This document shows positions 53,503-62,630 of a stretch of 64,000 nt of DNA, piece after piece (the stretch's first letter is position 1; each line of letters starts with the position of its first letter). Location: positions 1 through 64,000 of the forward strand of contig NZ_SMFP01000006.1 in NCBI RefSeq assembly GCF_004348975.1. The letters are read 5' to 3'. The notes under the pieces are model-generated. The model made no database searches. It worked only from the letters and a program-made list of their open reading frames with translations, and had not been told where the DNA came from. This stretch comes from Antarcticimicrobium sediminis. GTDB taxonomy: Bacteria > Pseudomonadota > Alphaproteobacteria > Rhodobacterales > Rhodobacteraceae. Made by a program: the position numbers and the translations under genes.

Positions 53503-54960
53503 TTAAAACGGCGCTTCGGTGTCGCCGAGCGCGACATAGACCGATTTCAACTGCGAATAGTGTTCGATTGCCGCCCAGCCGTTTTCACGTCCGAAGCCCG
53601 AGGCTTTGACGCCGCCAAAGGGCATCTCGACCGGGGTCAGGTTATAGGTGTTGATCCAAGTGGTGCCGGCCTGCAATTGCCCGATCACCCGGTGGGCGCG
53701 CGACAGATCGGCGGTAAAGACGCCGGCGGCGAGCCCGAACTGGGTGCCATTGGCGCGCGCGACCACCTCGGCCTCGTCTTCGAAATCTAGCACCGCCATG
53801 ACCGGGCCAAAGATTTCCTCGCGCGCGATTGTCATGTCGTCGGTGACATCGGCAAAGATGGTGGGCTCGACGAAACAGCCGTTGCGCTCGGCCCGCTGGC
53901 CGCCCGCGACCAGCCGCGCGCCCTCGTCCTTGCCCGTTTGGATATAGGACAGCACCTTGTCCATTTGCGCCGTGCTGACCAGCGGGCCGAAATTCACCGC
54001 CTCGTCCATTGGATCGCCCATCACCACGCCCTGCAACCGTTCGCTGAGGCGGGCAAGGAACCGGTCCTTGATGCCCTTTTGCACAAAGACGCGGGTGCCG
54101 TTGGAGCAGATCTGGCCAGAGGAATAGAAATTGCCCAGAATCGCGCCGGAAACGGCGTTTTCGATATCGGCGTCGTCAAAGACGATCATGGGGGATTTGC
54201 CGCCCAATTCCATCGTGACATGTTTCAGCCCTTCGGCAGCAGCGGCATAGACCCGCCGCCCGGTGGGGACCGAGCCGGTGAGCGACACCTTGGCCACGCG
54301 CGGATCGGTGGCAAGCGCGGCCCCGACTGCCCCCATTCCCTGCACCACGTTGAGCAGCCCTGCGGGCGCGCCGGCCTCGATCAGGATCTCGGCCAGTTTC
54401 AGTGCTGAAAGCGGCGTCATCTCGGAGGGTTTGAACACCATCGCGTTGCCGCAGGCCAGCGCCGGCGCGGTCTTCCAACTGGCGATCTGGATGGGATAGT
54501 TCCACGCCCCGATGCCGACGCAGACGCCCAGCGGTTCGCGCATGGTATAGGCGAAATCGCCCCCCATCGGGATATGCTCGCCGGTGATCCCGGCGGCGAT
54601 GCTGCCGAAATATTCCAGCGCGTCGGCGCCGCTGGCCGCATCCGCGACCAGCGTTTCCTGCAAGGGCTTGCCGGTGTCGCGGGTTTCCAGTTCCGACAGT
54701 TCCCGGTTGCGGGCGCGCATGATCTCTGCCGCGCGGCGCAGCACCCGGCCGCGTTCGGTTCCGGTCCGCGTGGCCCAGTCTGCCTGCGCCCGTGTCGCGG
54801 CCTGTAGCGCGCGGTCGAGAATCGCAGGCGTGGCGGCGTGCAGCCGGGCGATTTCTTCTCCGGTGGCGGGCGAGAGCACGGCGATTTCCTCGCCGGTGGT
54901 ATCCTCGACATAGTTGCCGTCGATGAAGTGGCTGGCGGCGGGTTGGCAAAGCGCGGTCAT
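53503..54960 (-). CDS. betB: Betaine aldehyde dehydrogenase
   Basis: This enzyme oxidises betaine aldehyde to glycine betaine with NAD(P). The 485-aa product is an aldehyde dehydrogenase with Glu251 in [20 protein letters not shown] and nucleophile Cys285 in [12 protein letters not shown]. The cofactor region is [16 protein letters not shown]. The frame is open to 55107, but ATG 54960 is chosen because GGAG precedes it and the protein then has the family length. It is first in the betBA operon and divergent from choXWV. Confidence 0.95.
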   Translation of the reverse strand: MTALCQPAASHFIDGNYVEDTTGEEIAVLSPATGEEIARLHAATPAILDRALQAATRAQADWATRTGTERGRVLRRAAEIMRARNRELSELETRDTGKPLQETLVADAASGADALEYFGSIAAGITGEHIPMGGDFAYTMREPLGVCVGIGAWNYPIQIASWKTAPALACGNAMVFKPSEMTPLSALKLAEILIEAGAPAGLLNVVQGMGAVGAALATDPRVAKVSLTGSVPTGRRVYAAAAEGLKHVTMELGGKSPMIVFDDADIENAVSGAILGNFYSSGQICSNGTRVFVQKGIKDRFLARLSERLQGVVMGDPMDEAVNFGPLVSTAQMDKVLSYIQTGKDEGARLVAGGQRAERNGCFVEPTIFADVTDDMTIAREEIFGPVMAVLDFEDEAEVVARANGTQFGLAAGVFTADLSRAHRVIGQLQAGTTWINTYNLTPVEMPFGGVKASGFGRENGWAAIEHYSQLKSVYVALGDTEAPF

Positions 54961-55043
54961 GGGGCACTCCGTTGCTGTGGATGTGGCGATTTGGACGTGT
55001 CCGCTGTGAGACAGCGATCTTGGTGTCCTTCTAGAGCGTATAT

Positions 55044-55061
55044 TGATTGACTGGTCAATCA
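55044..55061. promoter_or_regulatory. Palindromic operator between betB and choX, BetI-like
   Basis: TGATTGACTGGTCAATCA is a perfect 8-2-8 palindrome, 69 bp before choX and 83 bp before betB. Its form and position between choline uptake and oxidation operons fit a TetR-family site such as that of BetI. No betI gene is in the window, so the regulator is inferred. Confidence 0.65.
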
Positions 55062-55130
55062 GGTGTGTTGCAGGAAACCCCGAAATGTGGTTCTTGGGAG
55101 CGATCAAAATTGTAACGGGGAGGTTTTTAA

Positions 55131-56057
55131 ATGTTCAGATTGTCTATTTCCGCGCTGGCCCTTGCGGCCATGGCGAGCACTGCAAGTGCGGCGGATTGCG
55201 ATTCGGTCCGGTTCTCGGATGTGGGGTGGACCGATATCACCGCCACCACGGCGGCCACCGCCGCGGTGCTAGAGGCGCTGGGCTATGACACCGACATCAA
55301 GGTGCTGTCGGTTCCGGTGACCTATACCTCGCTCGCCAAGGGCGATATCGACGTGTTCCTGGGCAACTGGATGCCGACGATGGAGGCAGACATCGCCCCC
55401 TATCGCGAGGCCGGAACCGTGGACACGGTGCGCGTCAATCTGGAGGGGGCGAAATACACGCTGGCCACCAACAAGACGGGCGCCGATCTGGGCATTACCT
55501 CGTTCGCGGCGATCGTCGATCAGGCGGAGGCGCTGGATGGCACCATCTACGGGATCGAGCCTGGCAATGACGGCAACCGGTTGATCATGGACATGATTGC
55601 GGATGGCGCCTTTGGCCTGAGCGATTTCAAGGTCAAAGAAAGTTCAGAGCAGGGGATGCTGGCGCAGGTCGCCCGCGCCGACCGCAAGGGCGAGCCGATC
55701 GTGTTTCTGGGCTGGGAACCGCATCCGATGAACGCCAATTTCGACATGACCTATCTGGCGGGCGGGGATGACTGGTTCGGCCCGAACTATGGTGGCGCGA
55801 CGGTTCAGACCAATACCTCTGCCGGCTATGTCGCGGCCTGCCCGAATGTGGGCAAGCTGCTGGGCAATCTCGAATTCTCGCTGATGATGGAGAACGAGAT
55901 CATGGGCGCGATCCTGAATGACGGGACCAAGCCGGAAGAGGCCGCCAAGACCTGGCTTGCCGCGCATCCGGAAACGCTTGGCCCGTGGCTGGACGGCGTG
56001 ACCACCAAGGATGGCAGCGATGCCATGGCTGCGGTAAAAGCGGCGCTGGGGCTCTGA
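55131..56057 (+). CDS. choX: Choline ABC transporter substrate-binding protein
   Basis: The 308-aa product has a signal peptide (residues 1-20, ending ASTASA before ADCDSV) and belongs to the OpuAC-type quaternary-amine binding proteins. Trp residues that could form the aromatic box are in [26 protein letters not shown] and [14 protein letters not shown], as in ChoX of Sinorhizobium meliloti. GGGGAGG precedes the ATG. It heads the choXWV operon divergent from betB, which supports choline as ligand. Confidence 0.94.
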   Translation: MFRLSISALALAAMASTASAADCDSVRFSDVGWTDITATTAATAAVLEALGYDTDIKVLSVPVTYTSLAKGDIDVFLGNWMPTMEADIAPYREAGTVDTVRVNLEGAKYTLATNKTGADLGITSFAAIVDQAEALDGTIYGIEPGNDGNRLIMDMIADGAFGLSDFKVKESSEQGMLAQVARADRKGEPIVFLGWEPHPMNANFDMTYLAGGDDWFGPNYGGATVQTNTSAGYVAACPNVGKLLGNLEFSLMMENEIMGAILNDGTKPEEAAKTWLAAHPETLGPWLDGVTTKDGSDAMAAVKAALGL

Positions 56058-56079
56058 TCCCACGCATCCGATAAACACA

Positions 56080-56117
56080 GGCGCAACGCGACCGCGATTG
56101 ACAGGCCGCGTTGCGCC
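56080..56117 (+). other. Stem-loop after choX
   Basis: A perfect 11-bp stem (56080-56090 with 56107-56117) closes a 16-nt loop, 23 bp past the choX stop. It lies in the 150-bp choX-choW gap and probably protects choX mRNA or causes partial termination. A second, weaker hairpin (ACCGG/CCGGT arms) follows near 56130-56163. Confidence 0.6.
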
Positions 56118-56207
56118 GTGCCGGATGGAACCGGTGGCCGCCCGTCGAGAGGCGGGGCCGGTGCCGGATACCCGGCGCGTGACATATCAAGGAACAAGGC
56201 GAACCGA

Positions 56208-57038
56208 ATGGACTGGCTGACCGACCGCAAGATCCCGATCGGCGACAGCGCCAAGGGGTTCTTTCTTTGGCTTCAGGATCACGGGGCCTGGTTCTTTGAC
56301 GGCATGGCCGTCGCGATGGAGGGGCTGATCGACGGCATCCTCTGGGTGCTGCAAACCCCGCATCCACTGGCGGTGATCGCGGTTTTCGTGGCGATCACAT
56401 GGGGGCTTCAACGCAACTGGAAGACCTGCCTGTTCGTGGCGCTGGGCTTTCTCTTTATCCTCAATCAGGACTATTGGGAGGAGACCACCGAAAGCCTGAC
56501 GCTGGTGCTGTCGGCCTGTGTCTTCTGCATGGCGATCGGGGTGCCGTTGGGCATTGCCGCGGCGCATCGTCCGCGTCTGTTTCGCGGCATGCGGCCGGTG
56601 CTGGACCTGATGCAGACGCTGCCCACCTTTGTCTATCTGATCCCGGCCATCGTGTTCTTTGGCATCGGCATGGTGCCGGGGCTGATCGCCACGGTGATCT
56701 TCGTGGTGCCAGCCCCGATCCGGTTGACGCATCTGGGGGTGTCCTCCACGCCGAAACCGCTGCTGGAGGCGGCGCAGGCCTTTGGCGCCACGCCGCGCCA
56801 GACGCTGTTCAAGGTCGAACTGCCCTATGCCCTGCCGCAGATCATGGCGGGGCTGAACCAGACCATCATGCTGTCACTGTCGATGGTGGTGATCGCGGCG
56901 CTGGTGGGGGCCGACGGGCTGGGCGTGCCGGTGTTGCGCGCGATCAACACGGTGAATATCGCGTTGGGCTTTGAAAGCGGCTCGATCATCGTGGTGCTTG
57001 CCATCATGCTGGACCGCATGTTGCGGATGGAGCGCTGA
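56208..57038 (+). CDS. choW: Choline ABC transporter permease
   Basis: The 276-aa product is an integral membrane permease of the proline/glycine-betaine (ProW/ChoW) type with about six hydrophobic segments. Family segments are LVLSACVFCMAIGVPLGIAA, DLMQTLPTFVYLIPAIVFFG and the coupling EAAQAFGATPRQTLFKVELP. The C-terminal ALVGADGLGVPVLRAINTVN is also typical. ATG 56208 is chosen over 56118 because the extension would be Gly/Arg-rich and not membrane-like. The ATPase gene follows after 3 bp. Confidence 0.94.
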   Translation: MDWLTDRKIPIGDSAKGFFLWLQDHGAWFFDGMAVAMEGLIDGILWVLQTPHPLAVIAVFVAITWGLQRNWKTCLFVALGFLFILNQDYWEETTESLTLVLSACVFCMAIGVPLGIAAAHRPRLFRGMRPVLDLMQTLPTFVYLIPAIVFFGIGMVPGLIATVIFVVPAPIRLTHLGVSSTPKPLLEAAQAFGATPRQTLFKVELPYALPQIMAGLNQTIMLSLSMVVIAALVGADGLGVPVLRAINTVNIALGFESGSIIVVLAIMLDRMLRMER

Positions 57039-57041
57039 GCC

Positions 57042-58067
57042 ATGACCACTGCCGTGAAATTCGACAATGTCTCGATCGTGTTTGGCCCTGAGCCAGCCGC
57101 CGCCCTGCCGCTGATGGACGCGATGCAGGACCGCAGCGAGATCCAGTCCGAGACCGGTCAGGTCCTGGGCGTGCATGATTGTTCGCTTGAGGTCGAACAG
57201 GGCGAGATTCTGGTGCTGATGGGGCTGTCTGGCTCGGGCAAATCCACCCTGCTGCGGGCGGTCAACGCGCTGAACCCGGTCACGCGGGGGCGGGTGCTGG
57301 TGAATGACGGGCAGGGGATGGTCGATGTGACCGCCGCCGATCCCGCCACCCTGCGCCAGATCCGACAGCAACAGGTCGCCATGGTGTTTCAGCAGTTCGG
57401 CTTGCTGCCATGGCGCACGGTCCGTGAAAACGTCGGGCTGGGGTTGGAGCTGTCGGGCGTACCCAAGGGTGAGCGCGACGCGCGGGTCGATCGACAACTG
57501 GCGCTGGTCGGGTTGTCTGACTGGGGCGATCGCAAGGTGGGCGAGCTGTCGGGCGGCATGCAGCAGCGGGTGGGACTGGCCCGCGCCTTTGCCACCGAGG
57601 CACCGATCCTGTTGATGGACGAACCGTTTTCCGCGCTGGATCCGCTGATCCGCACCCGGCTGCAGGACGAGCTGCTGGATCTGCAAAAACAGCTGCAGCG
57701 CACCATCATCTTTGTCAGCCACGATCTGGACGAGGCATTCAAGATCGGCAACCGCATCGCCATCATGGAGGGCGGGCGCATCGTGCAATGCGGCACCCCG
57801 CAACAGATCTTTTCAAATCCGGCGAATGACTATGTGGCCGAATTCGTGGCGCATATGAACCCGCTCGGCGTGCTGCGCGCCCGTGACGTGATGGCACCGT
57901 TGCACTCCACCCCCGAACGCATGGTCTCGGCGGATGCCGATATACAGGACGTGATGAGCCAGGTGATCGAAACCGGCCAGCCCATCGGCGTGACCGAGGG
58001 CGGCAAGCTGCTGGGCGAGGTCACCAAGGATGGCGTTCTGGCCAAGCTGCTGGACCCAAGGGGGTAG
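57042..58067 (+). CDS. choV: Choline ABC transporter ATP-binding protein
   Basis: The 341-aa product is an ABC ATPase of the OpuA/ProV/ChoV group. It has Walker A LMGLSGSGKSTLLRAVNALN, Q-loop MVFQQFGLLPWRTV, signature ELSGGMQQRVGLARAFA, Walker B ILLMDEPFSALDP and the switch His in FVSHDLDEAFKIG. A C-terminal extension (about residues 265-341) carries ARDVMAPL and IQDVMSQVIETGQPIGVT, a CBS-like accessory region. It ends the choXWV operon. Confidence 0.94.
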   Translation: MTTAVKFDNVSIVFGPEPAAALPLMDAMQDRSEIQSETGQVLGVHDCSLEVEQGEILVLMGLSGSGKSTLLRAVNALNPVTRGRVLVNDGQGMVDVTAADPATLRQIRQQQVAMVFQQFGLLPWRTVRENVGLGLELSGVPKGERDARVDRQLALVGLSDWGDRKVGELSGGMQQRVGLARAFATEAPILLMDEPFSALDPLIRTRLQDELLDLQKQLQRTIIFVSHDLDEAFKIGNRIAIMEGGRIVQCGTPQQIFSNPANDYVAEFVAHMNPLGVLRARDVMAPLHSTPERMVSADADIQDVMSQVIETGQPIGVTEGGKLLGEVTKDGVLAKLLDPRG

Positions 58068-58274
58068 CCCCGTCTTGCGACCGCACTGCGATCCCAACAG
58101 GCGCTTCCCCCCTACGCAATCTAGGGCTTGCCCCAAATCGGTTTCCATCGTTAGCTTAAACTCTGGGCGAGCCGCTCGCTGAATAGGCGGTCTGATGGCG
58201 CGTGACCGGCTAGGCCCCGGCGCCGCTTCCCGGGCCCCTTGCCAACCCGTTTCGGAGGGCTGCTGATTACTATC

Positions 58275-59705
58275 ATGGACCAGAGTAAACGATTTTTTGA
58301 CGAGATGTTCGCCCGGCCCGAGGCGGCGCGACCGCCCTATGAGGGCTATAACCAGTGGTTTAGCGGTGAAGACCTCAAGGGGCTGCGGCGCAAGTCGAGC
58401 GAGGCGGAAGCGTTTTTCCGCAGCATCGGTATCACCTTCAACGTCTATGGGCAGGACGAGGCGGACGAACGGCTGATCCCGTTCGACATCGTGCCGCGTA
58501 TCATCTCGGCGCGGGAATGGGCCAAGCTGGAACGCGGCATCGAACAGCGGGTGCGCGCGATCAACGCGTTTCTGCATGACATCTATCACCGTCAGGAAAT
58601 CCTGCGCGCGGGCCGCATCCCGGCCCATATCATCGCCGGAAACGAGGCGTTTCTGCCGCAGATGATCGGGGTGAACCCGCCCGGTGGCGTCTATACCCAT
58701 ATCGTCGGTGTCGATCTGGTGCGCACCGGAGAGGATGAATTTTTCGTGCTGGAGGACAATGCGCGCACGCCCTCGGGGGTCTCTTATATGTTGGAGAACC
58801 GCGAGACGATGCTGCAGATGTTCCCGGAGCTGTTTACCCGGCTGAACGTGCGCCCGGTCAGTTCGTATCCGCAGCTTTTGCGCCGCTCGCTGTCGGACTC
58901 GGCGCCGGTTGGCTCGCCCAATGACCGGCCGGTGGTGGCGGTGCTGACGCCGGGCATCCACAATTCGGCCTATTTCGAACATGCGTTTCTCGCCGACCGG
59001 ATGGGCGCCGAACTGGTCGAAAGCGCCGACCTGCGGATCGACAAGGGCCGCGTTGCCATGCGCACGACGCAGGGGTTCAAACCGATCGACGTGCTGTATC
59101 GCCGGGTCGATGACGAATACCTCGATCCGTTGAATTTCAACCCCGACAGCATGCTGGGCGTGCCCGGGATCATGGATGTCTATCGCGCTGGCAACATCAC
59201 GCTGGCCAATGCGCCGGGCACCGGCATCGCCGACGACAAGGCTCTGTATTCCTACATGCCCGATATCATCGAGTTTTATACCGGCGAACCCGCGATCCTG
59301 CCGAACGTGCCGACATGGCGCTGTTCCGAGGCTGACTCGCTGGCCTATGTGCTGGATCACCTGTCCGAGATGGTGGTCAAGGAGGTGCACGGATCGGGCG
59401 GCTATGGCATGCTGGTGGGCCCGGTGGCGAGCAAGAAAGAGATCGCCGCCTTTGAGCAAAAGCTGCGGGCGCGGCCAAGCAATTATATCGCGCAACCGAC
59501 GCTGGCGCTGTCGACCGTGCCGATCCTGACCAAGGCGGGGCTGGCGCCGCGCCATGTGGACCTGCGCCCCTTTGTGTTGGTCTCGCCCAACCGGATCGAC
59601 ATGACGCCGGGCGGGCTGACCCGGGTGGCACTGAAGAAAGGGTCGCTTGTGGTCAACTCTTCGCAGGGCGGCGGCACCAAGGATACCTGGGTATTGGGGG
59701 ACTGA
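58275..59705 (+). CDS. Circularly permuted ATP-grasp protein of the Anbu cluster (COG2308-like)
   Basis: The 476-aa product is a predicted ATP-grasp peptide or amide ligase. Landmarks are PYEGYNQWFSGEDLKGLRRK at the start, VLEDNARTPSGVSYMLENRE, VVKEVHGSGGYGMLVGP (a glycine-rich ATP loop) and the basic C-terminal MTPGGLTRVALKKGSLVVNS. The start is uncertain: ATG 58275 is 16 nt from a GGAGG motif at 58254-58258, so a non-ATG start a few codons earlier is possible. It is first in the Anbu operon and may join an amino acid or peptide to an acceptor handled by the later genes. Confidence 0.88.
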   Translation: MDQSKRFFDEMFARPEAARPPYEGYNQWFSGEDLKGLRRKSSEAEAFFRSIGITFNVYGQDEADERLIPFDIVPRIISAREWAKLERGIEQRVRAINAFLHDIYHRQEILRAGRIPAHIIAGNEAFLPQMIGVNPPGGVYTHIVGVDLVRTGEDEFFVLEDNARTPSGVSYMLENRETMLQMFPELFTRLNVRPVSSYPQLLRRSLSDSAPVGSPNDRPVVAVLTPGIHNSAYFEHAFLADRMGAELVESADLRIDKGRVAMRTTQGFKPIDVLYRRVDDEYLDPLNFNPDSMLGVPGIMDVYRAGNITLANAPGTGIADDKALYSYMPDIIEFYTGEPAILPNVPTWRCSEADSLAYVLDHLSEMVVKEVHGSGGYGMLVGPVASKKEIAAFEQKLRARPSNYIAQPTLALSTVPILTKAGLAPRHVDLRPFVLVSPNRIDMTPGGLTRVALKKGSLVVNSSQGGGTKDTWVLGD

Positions 59706-59709
59706 GCGG

Positions 59710-60666
59710 ATGATGCTGGGAAAGAACGCCGGCGGTCTGTACTGGATGTTCCGCTATATCGAACGGGCCGAGAATATCGCCCGCTTGCTTGAGGCTGGCT
59801 GGCACATTGCGCTGACCCGCTCCAATGGCGGCAATGGGAAGGGCGCGAATGAATGGCGCTCGATCCTGACCACGGCGGGGATCGACGCCGCCTATCACGA
59901 GAAGTACGCCGAATACGACTCCGCCAGCGTCATCGACTTTTTGCTGCGCGACCGGGACAATAACTCCAGCGTGCTCTGCGCCATCGAGGCGGCGCGCACC
60001 AATGCGCGCACGGTGCGCACGGCGCTGTCGGGCGAAGTCTGGGAGGCGATCAATCAATGTTGGATGACGCTGAAATCCACCTTGGCGCGCCCGGTAACCG
60101 AACGCAGCCTGTATGACACGCTCAGCTCGATCCGCCACGGTACCTCGGTGGTGCGCGGGGCCTTGCACGGCACCATGCTGCGCAACGATATCTATGCGTT
60201 TTCGCGGTTGGGCACCTTTATCGAACGGGCTGACAACACCGCCCGTATTCTGGACGTGAAATATTATGTGCTGCTGCCCTCGGCGGCCTTCGTCGGCACC
60301 AGCATCGACAACGCCCAGTGGGAGGTGATCCTGCGCTCGGTCTCGGCCGAACGGTCCTATCACTGGCTGAACGGCGGCGATGTCTCGCCCTACAGCATTG
60401 CCGAGTTTCTGATTCTGGACAAGCGGATGCCACGATCGCTGGCGTTTTGCTATTCCAAGATCGGACAATATCTGGCGCTGCTTGAACAGGACTATGGCCA
60501 GCGTCAGGACAGCCAGATCCTGTCGGATCGCATCTGCATGCGGCTTCGCTCGGCTTCGGTGCAGTCAATTTTCGAAGATGGCCTGCACGAGTTCTTGACC
60601 GAGTTCATCGCCGACACCTCGCTTCTGGCCAATCACATAGAAACGGATTTCCGATTTTACAGGTAA
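59710..60666 (+). CDS. Alpha-E domain protein (COG2307-like)
   Basis: The 318-aa helical product belongs to the alpha-E (DUF403) group. Typical segments are GGLYWMFRYIERAENIARLL at the N-terminus, FSRLGTFIERADNTARILDV in the middle, and LEQDYGQRQDSQILSDRICM near the C-terminus. The two repeated helix pairs with conserved Glu-Arg-Ala suggest an internal duplication. Tandem ATGs at 59710 and 59713 make the start ambiguous by one codon. It lies 4 bp after the ATP-grasp gene and 4 bp before the transglutaminase gene. Confidence 0.9.
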   Translation: MMLGKNAGGLYWMFRYIERAENIARLLEAGWHIALTRSNGGNGKGANEWRSILTTAGIDAAYHEKYAEYDSASVIDFLLRDRDNNSSVLCAIEAARTNARTVRTALSGEVWEAINQCWMTLKSTLARPVTERSLYDTLSSIRHGTSVVRGALHGTMLRNDIYAFSRLGTFIERADNTARILDVKYYVLLPSAAFVGTSIDNAQWEVILRSVSAERSYHWLNGGDVSPYSIAEFLILDKRMPRSLAFCYSKIGQYLALLEQDYGQRQDSQILSDRICMRLRSASVQSIFEDGLHEFLTEFIADTSLLANHIETDFRFYR

Positions 60667-60670
60667 CGCA

Positions 60671-61477
60671 ATGCGGCTAAAAATCACCCACGTCACAACC
60701 TATACCTTTGACACCCCGGTGCATTACGCTTTGCAGCAATTGCGGCTGATCCCGAAATCGGGCCATGGCCAATCGGTGATCGCCTGGTCCTCGACGATCA
60801 ACGGCGGCACCAAGCAGCTTGAATTCGACGACCTGTTTTCCAACCATACCGAGCTGGTGATGGTCGATTCCGGCGCGACCCGGGTTGAGATCATCAGCGA
60901 AGGCGATGTCGAGATCGAAGACCGTGGTGGCTTGATCGGCAAGCATGGCGGGATGGCACCGCTTTGGCTGTTCCGCGAGACCACGCCGCTGACCACGCCG
61001 GGGCCGTTGCTGCGCCAGCTTGCCAGCTGGATGCGCGGTGCCTTCCCGGATTGGGGCGGGGTCGAGTCCTTGCACGCCCTGTCGAGCGAAATTGCCGAAG
61101 CAGTGACCTATGAAACCGGGCACACCGACAGCAGCACCGGCGCGGAAGAGGCGCTGAGCGCGGGGCACGGGGTGTGTCAGGACCACGCCCATATCATGAT
61201 CGCGGTCGCCCGCCTGATGGGGCATCCGGCGCGTTATGTCAGCGGCTATCTGATGATGGACGGGGTGGTGGAACAAAGCGCCAGCCACGCCTGGGCCGAG
61301 GTCTGGACCGAAGGGCTGGGCTGGATCGGGTTTGACGTCTCGAACGGCATCTGCCCGGATGCGCGCTATGTCCGGGTGGCGACGGGGCGCGATTATCGCG
61401 ATGCGGCGCCAATTCACGGGCTGCGACAGGGCGCCGGTGGCGAGGCGCTGCATGTCGCCTTGCAAGTTCAGCAATAG
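60671..61477 (+). CDS. Transglutaminase-like cysteine protease (COG1305-like)
   Basis: The 268-aa product has the bacterial transglutaminase N-terminal beta domain (MRLKITHVTTYTFDTPVHYA) and a transglutaminase core with Cys169 in HGVCQDHAHIMIAVARLMGH, His206 in SASHAWAEVW and Asp222 in IGFDVSNG forming the triad. It has no signal peptide. Such proteins act as peptidases or amidases in bacteria. It precedes the Anbu protease by 36 bp in the same operon, pointing to shared processing of a peptide or isopeptide substrate. Confidence 0.92.
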   Translation: MRLKITHVTTYTFDTPVHYALQQLRLIPKSGHGQSVIAWSSTINGGTKQLEFDDLFSNHTELVMVDSGATRVEIISEGDVEIEDRGGLIGKHGGMAPLWLFRETTPLTTPGPLLRQLASWMRGAFPDWGGVESLHALSSEIAEAVTYETGHTDSSTGAEEALSAGHGVCQDHAHIMIAVARLMGHPARYVSGYLMMDGVVEQSASHAWAEVWTEGLGWIGFDVSNGICPDARYVRVATGRDYRDAAPIHGLRQGAGGEALHVALQVQQ

Positions 61478-61513
61478 GCTGCTTTCTAGGGCCGCAACAA
61501 AAGGGGCCCTGCC

Positions 61514-62260
61514 ATGACCTATTGCGTCGGTCTGATGCTGGACAAGGGGTTGGTGTTCATGTCCGACACCCGCACCAATTCCGGCGTCGACAACATTTCG
61601 ACTTTCAGCAAGATGTTCGTCTGGGAACAGGCGGGCGAGCGCAATATCACGCTGATGACCGCTGGCAATCTGGCGACCACGCAATCGGTCGTCAGCCTGC
61701 TGGATGAACGCAGCAAGGAACCCGCCGCGCGCCATCCCGGTATCCTTGAGGCCAAGTCGATGTTTCAGGTCGCGACGCTGGTCGGCAATACGTTGAAAGA
61801 GGTGATCGCGACCCATGCCGAGACCGGCCAGCGCGCCGATGCCGCCTTTAACGCCACGATGATTCTGGGCGGACAGGTCGAAGGCGGCGCGCCGCGTCTG
61901 TTCATGATCTATCCCGAGGGCAACTTTATCGAGGCCAGCTTCGACACCCCCTATTTCCAGATCGGAGAGACCAAATACGGCCGCCCGATCCTGGTGCGGG
62001 CCTATGATCCGACGATGAGCTTTGAAGAGGCGGTCAAGCTGCTGTTGCTGTCGTTTGATTCCACCATCAAGGCCAACCTGTCGGTCAGCCTGCCGCTGGA
62101 TGTGCATATCTACGAGGCGAACAGTCTGGAGCCCGGCGCGCAGTTTCGCATCCAGCCCGATGATCCCTATTATGACCGGATCTCGAACGACTGGGGTGTC
62201 GCCCTGCGCGAGGCGTTCGGCCAGCTTCCCGATTTCACCTTTCCCGAAGGGTTGGCGTAA
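61514..62260 (+). CDS. Anbu-type proteasome-like protease
   Basis: The 248-aa product is an ancestral beta-subunit (Anbu) homologue of the 20S proteasome. The likely nucleophile is Thr2, exposed after Met removal from MTYCVGLMLD. Asp18 in MSDTRTNSG and Lys33 in STFSKMFVW are at the expected active-site spacing. Later landmarks are LGGQVEGGAPRLFMIYPEGN and SLPLDVHIYEANSL. Published Anbu structures form open helical rings, and the substrate is unknown. It ends a four-gene operon with ATP-grasp, alpha-E and transglutaminase partners, the usual Anbu neighbourhood. Confidence 0.93.
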   Translation: MTYCVGLMLDKGLVFMSDTRTNSGVDNISTFSKMFVWEQAGERNITLMTAGNLATTQSVVSLLDERSKEPAARHPGILEAKSMFQVATLVGNTLKEVIATHAETGQRADAAFNATMILGGQVEGGAPRLFMIYPEGNFIEASFDTPYFQIGETKYGRPILVRAYDPTMSFEEAVKLLLLSFDSTIKANLSVSLPLDVHIYEANSLEPGAQFRIQPDDPYYDRISNDWGVALREAFGQLPDFTFPEGLA

Positions 62261-62575
62261 GCGGGCCGCGCGGCGCGTTCAGGTGACAGGCGGGAACCTT
62301 GTTCGAAAATTCTGTAATGATGATCTGAGCCAAGCTTTTGTGCGCGGAACAAGGCCGAAGGCCGCCGCGCGAGCGCCGGACCGTCCCGGTGGTCTGGCGC
62401 TTGGATGACGTTGGCGCATCGCCCGGATGTTGTCCGGGTTTGGCCAAGATTAAGTGCTTGGATCAGAGGTCACAGCGCCAGCCCACGGTCCGGCGCGCGC
62501 GCGGCTTGCTCTGTGGGGGGGAGTGGCGGCAGCCTCGAAATCGGTTCAGGTGAAATGCGCAATGGCGCAAACGAA
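62261..62575. other. Gene-free stretch between the Anbu operon and the TRAP gene
   Basis: These 315 bp hold no ORF with a recognisable product or ribosome-binding site, although short frames are open on both strands. No T-rich terminator for the Anbu operon was found by eye. The reverse-strand TRAP terminator begins just after it. Confidence 0.6.
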
Positions 62576-62605
62576 AACCGCGCCCGCCGAGGGGCGGACG
62601 CGGTT
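62576..62605 (-). terminator. Intrinsic terminator of the TRAP operon (reverse strand)
   Basis: Seven outer pairs (62576-62582 with 62599-62605) and five inner pairs (62584-62588 with 62593-62597) form around a one-base mismatch, with a 4-nt loop. On the reverse strand the stem is followed by TTTTCGTTT. It lies 26 bp past the TRAP large-permease stop. Confidence 0.8.
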
Positions 62606-62630
62606 CGTGGTTGCCTGACGGGGACGGCGG

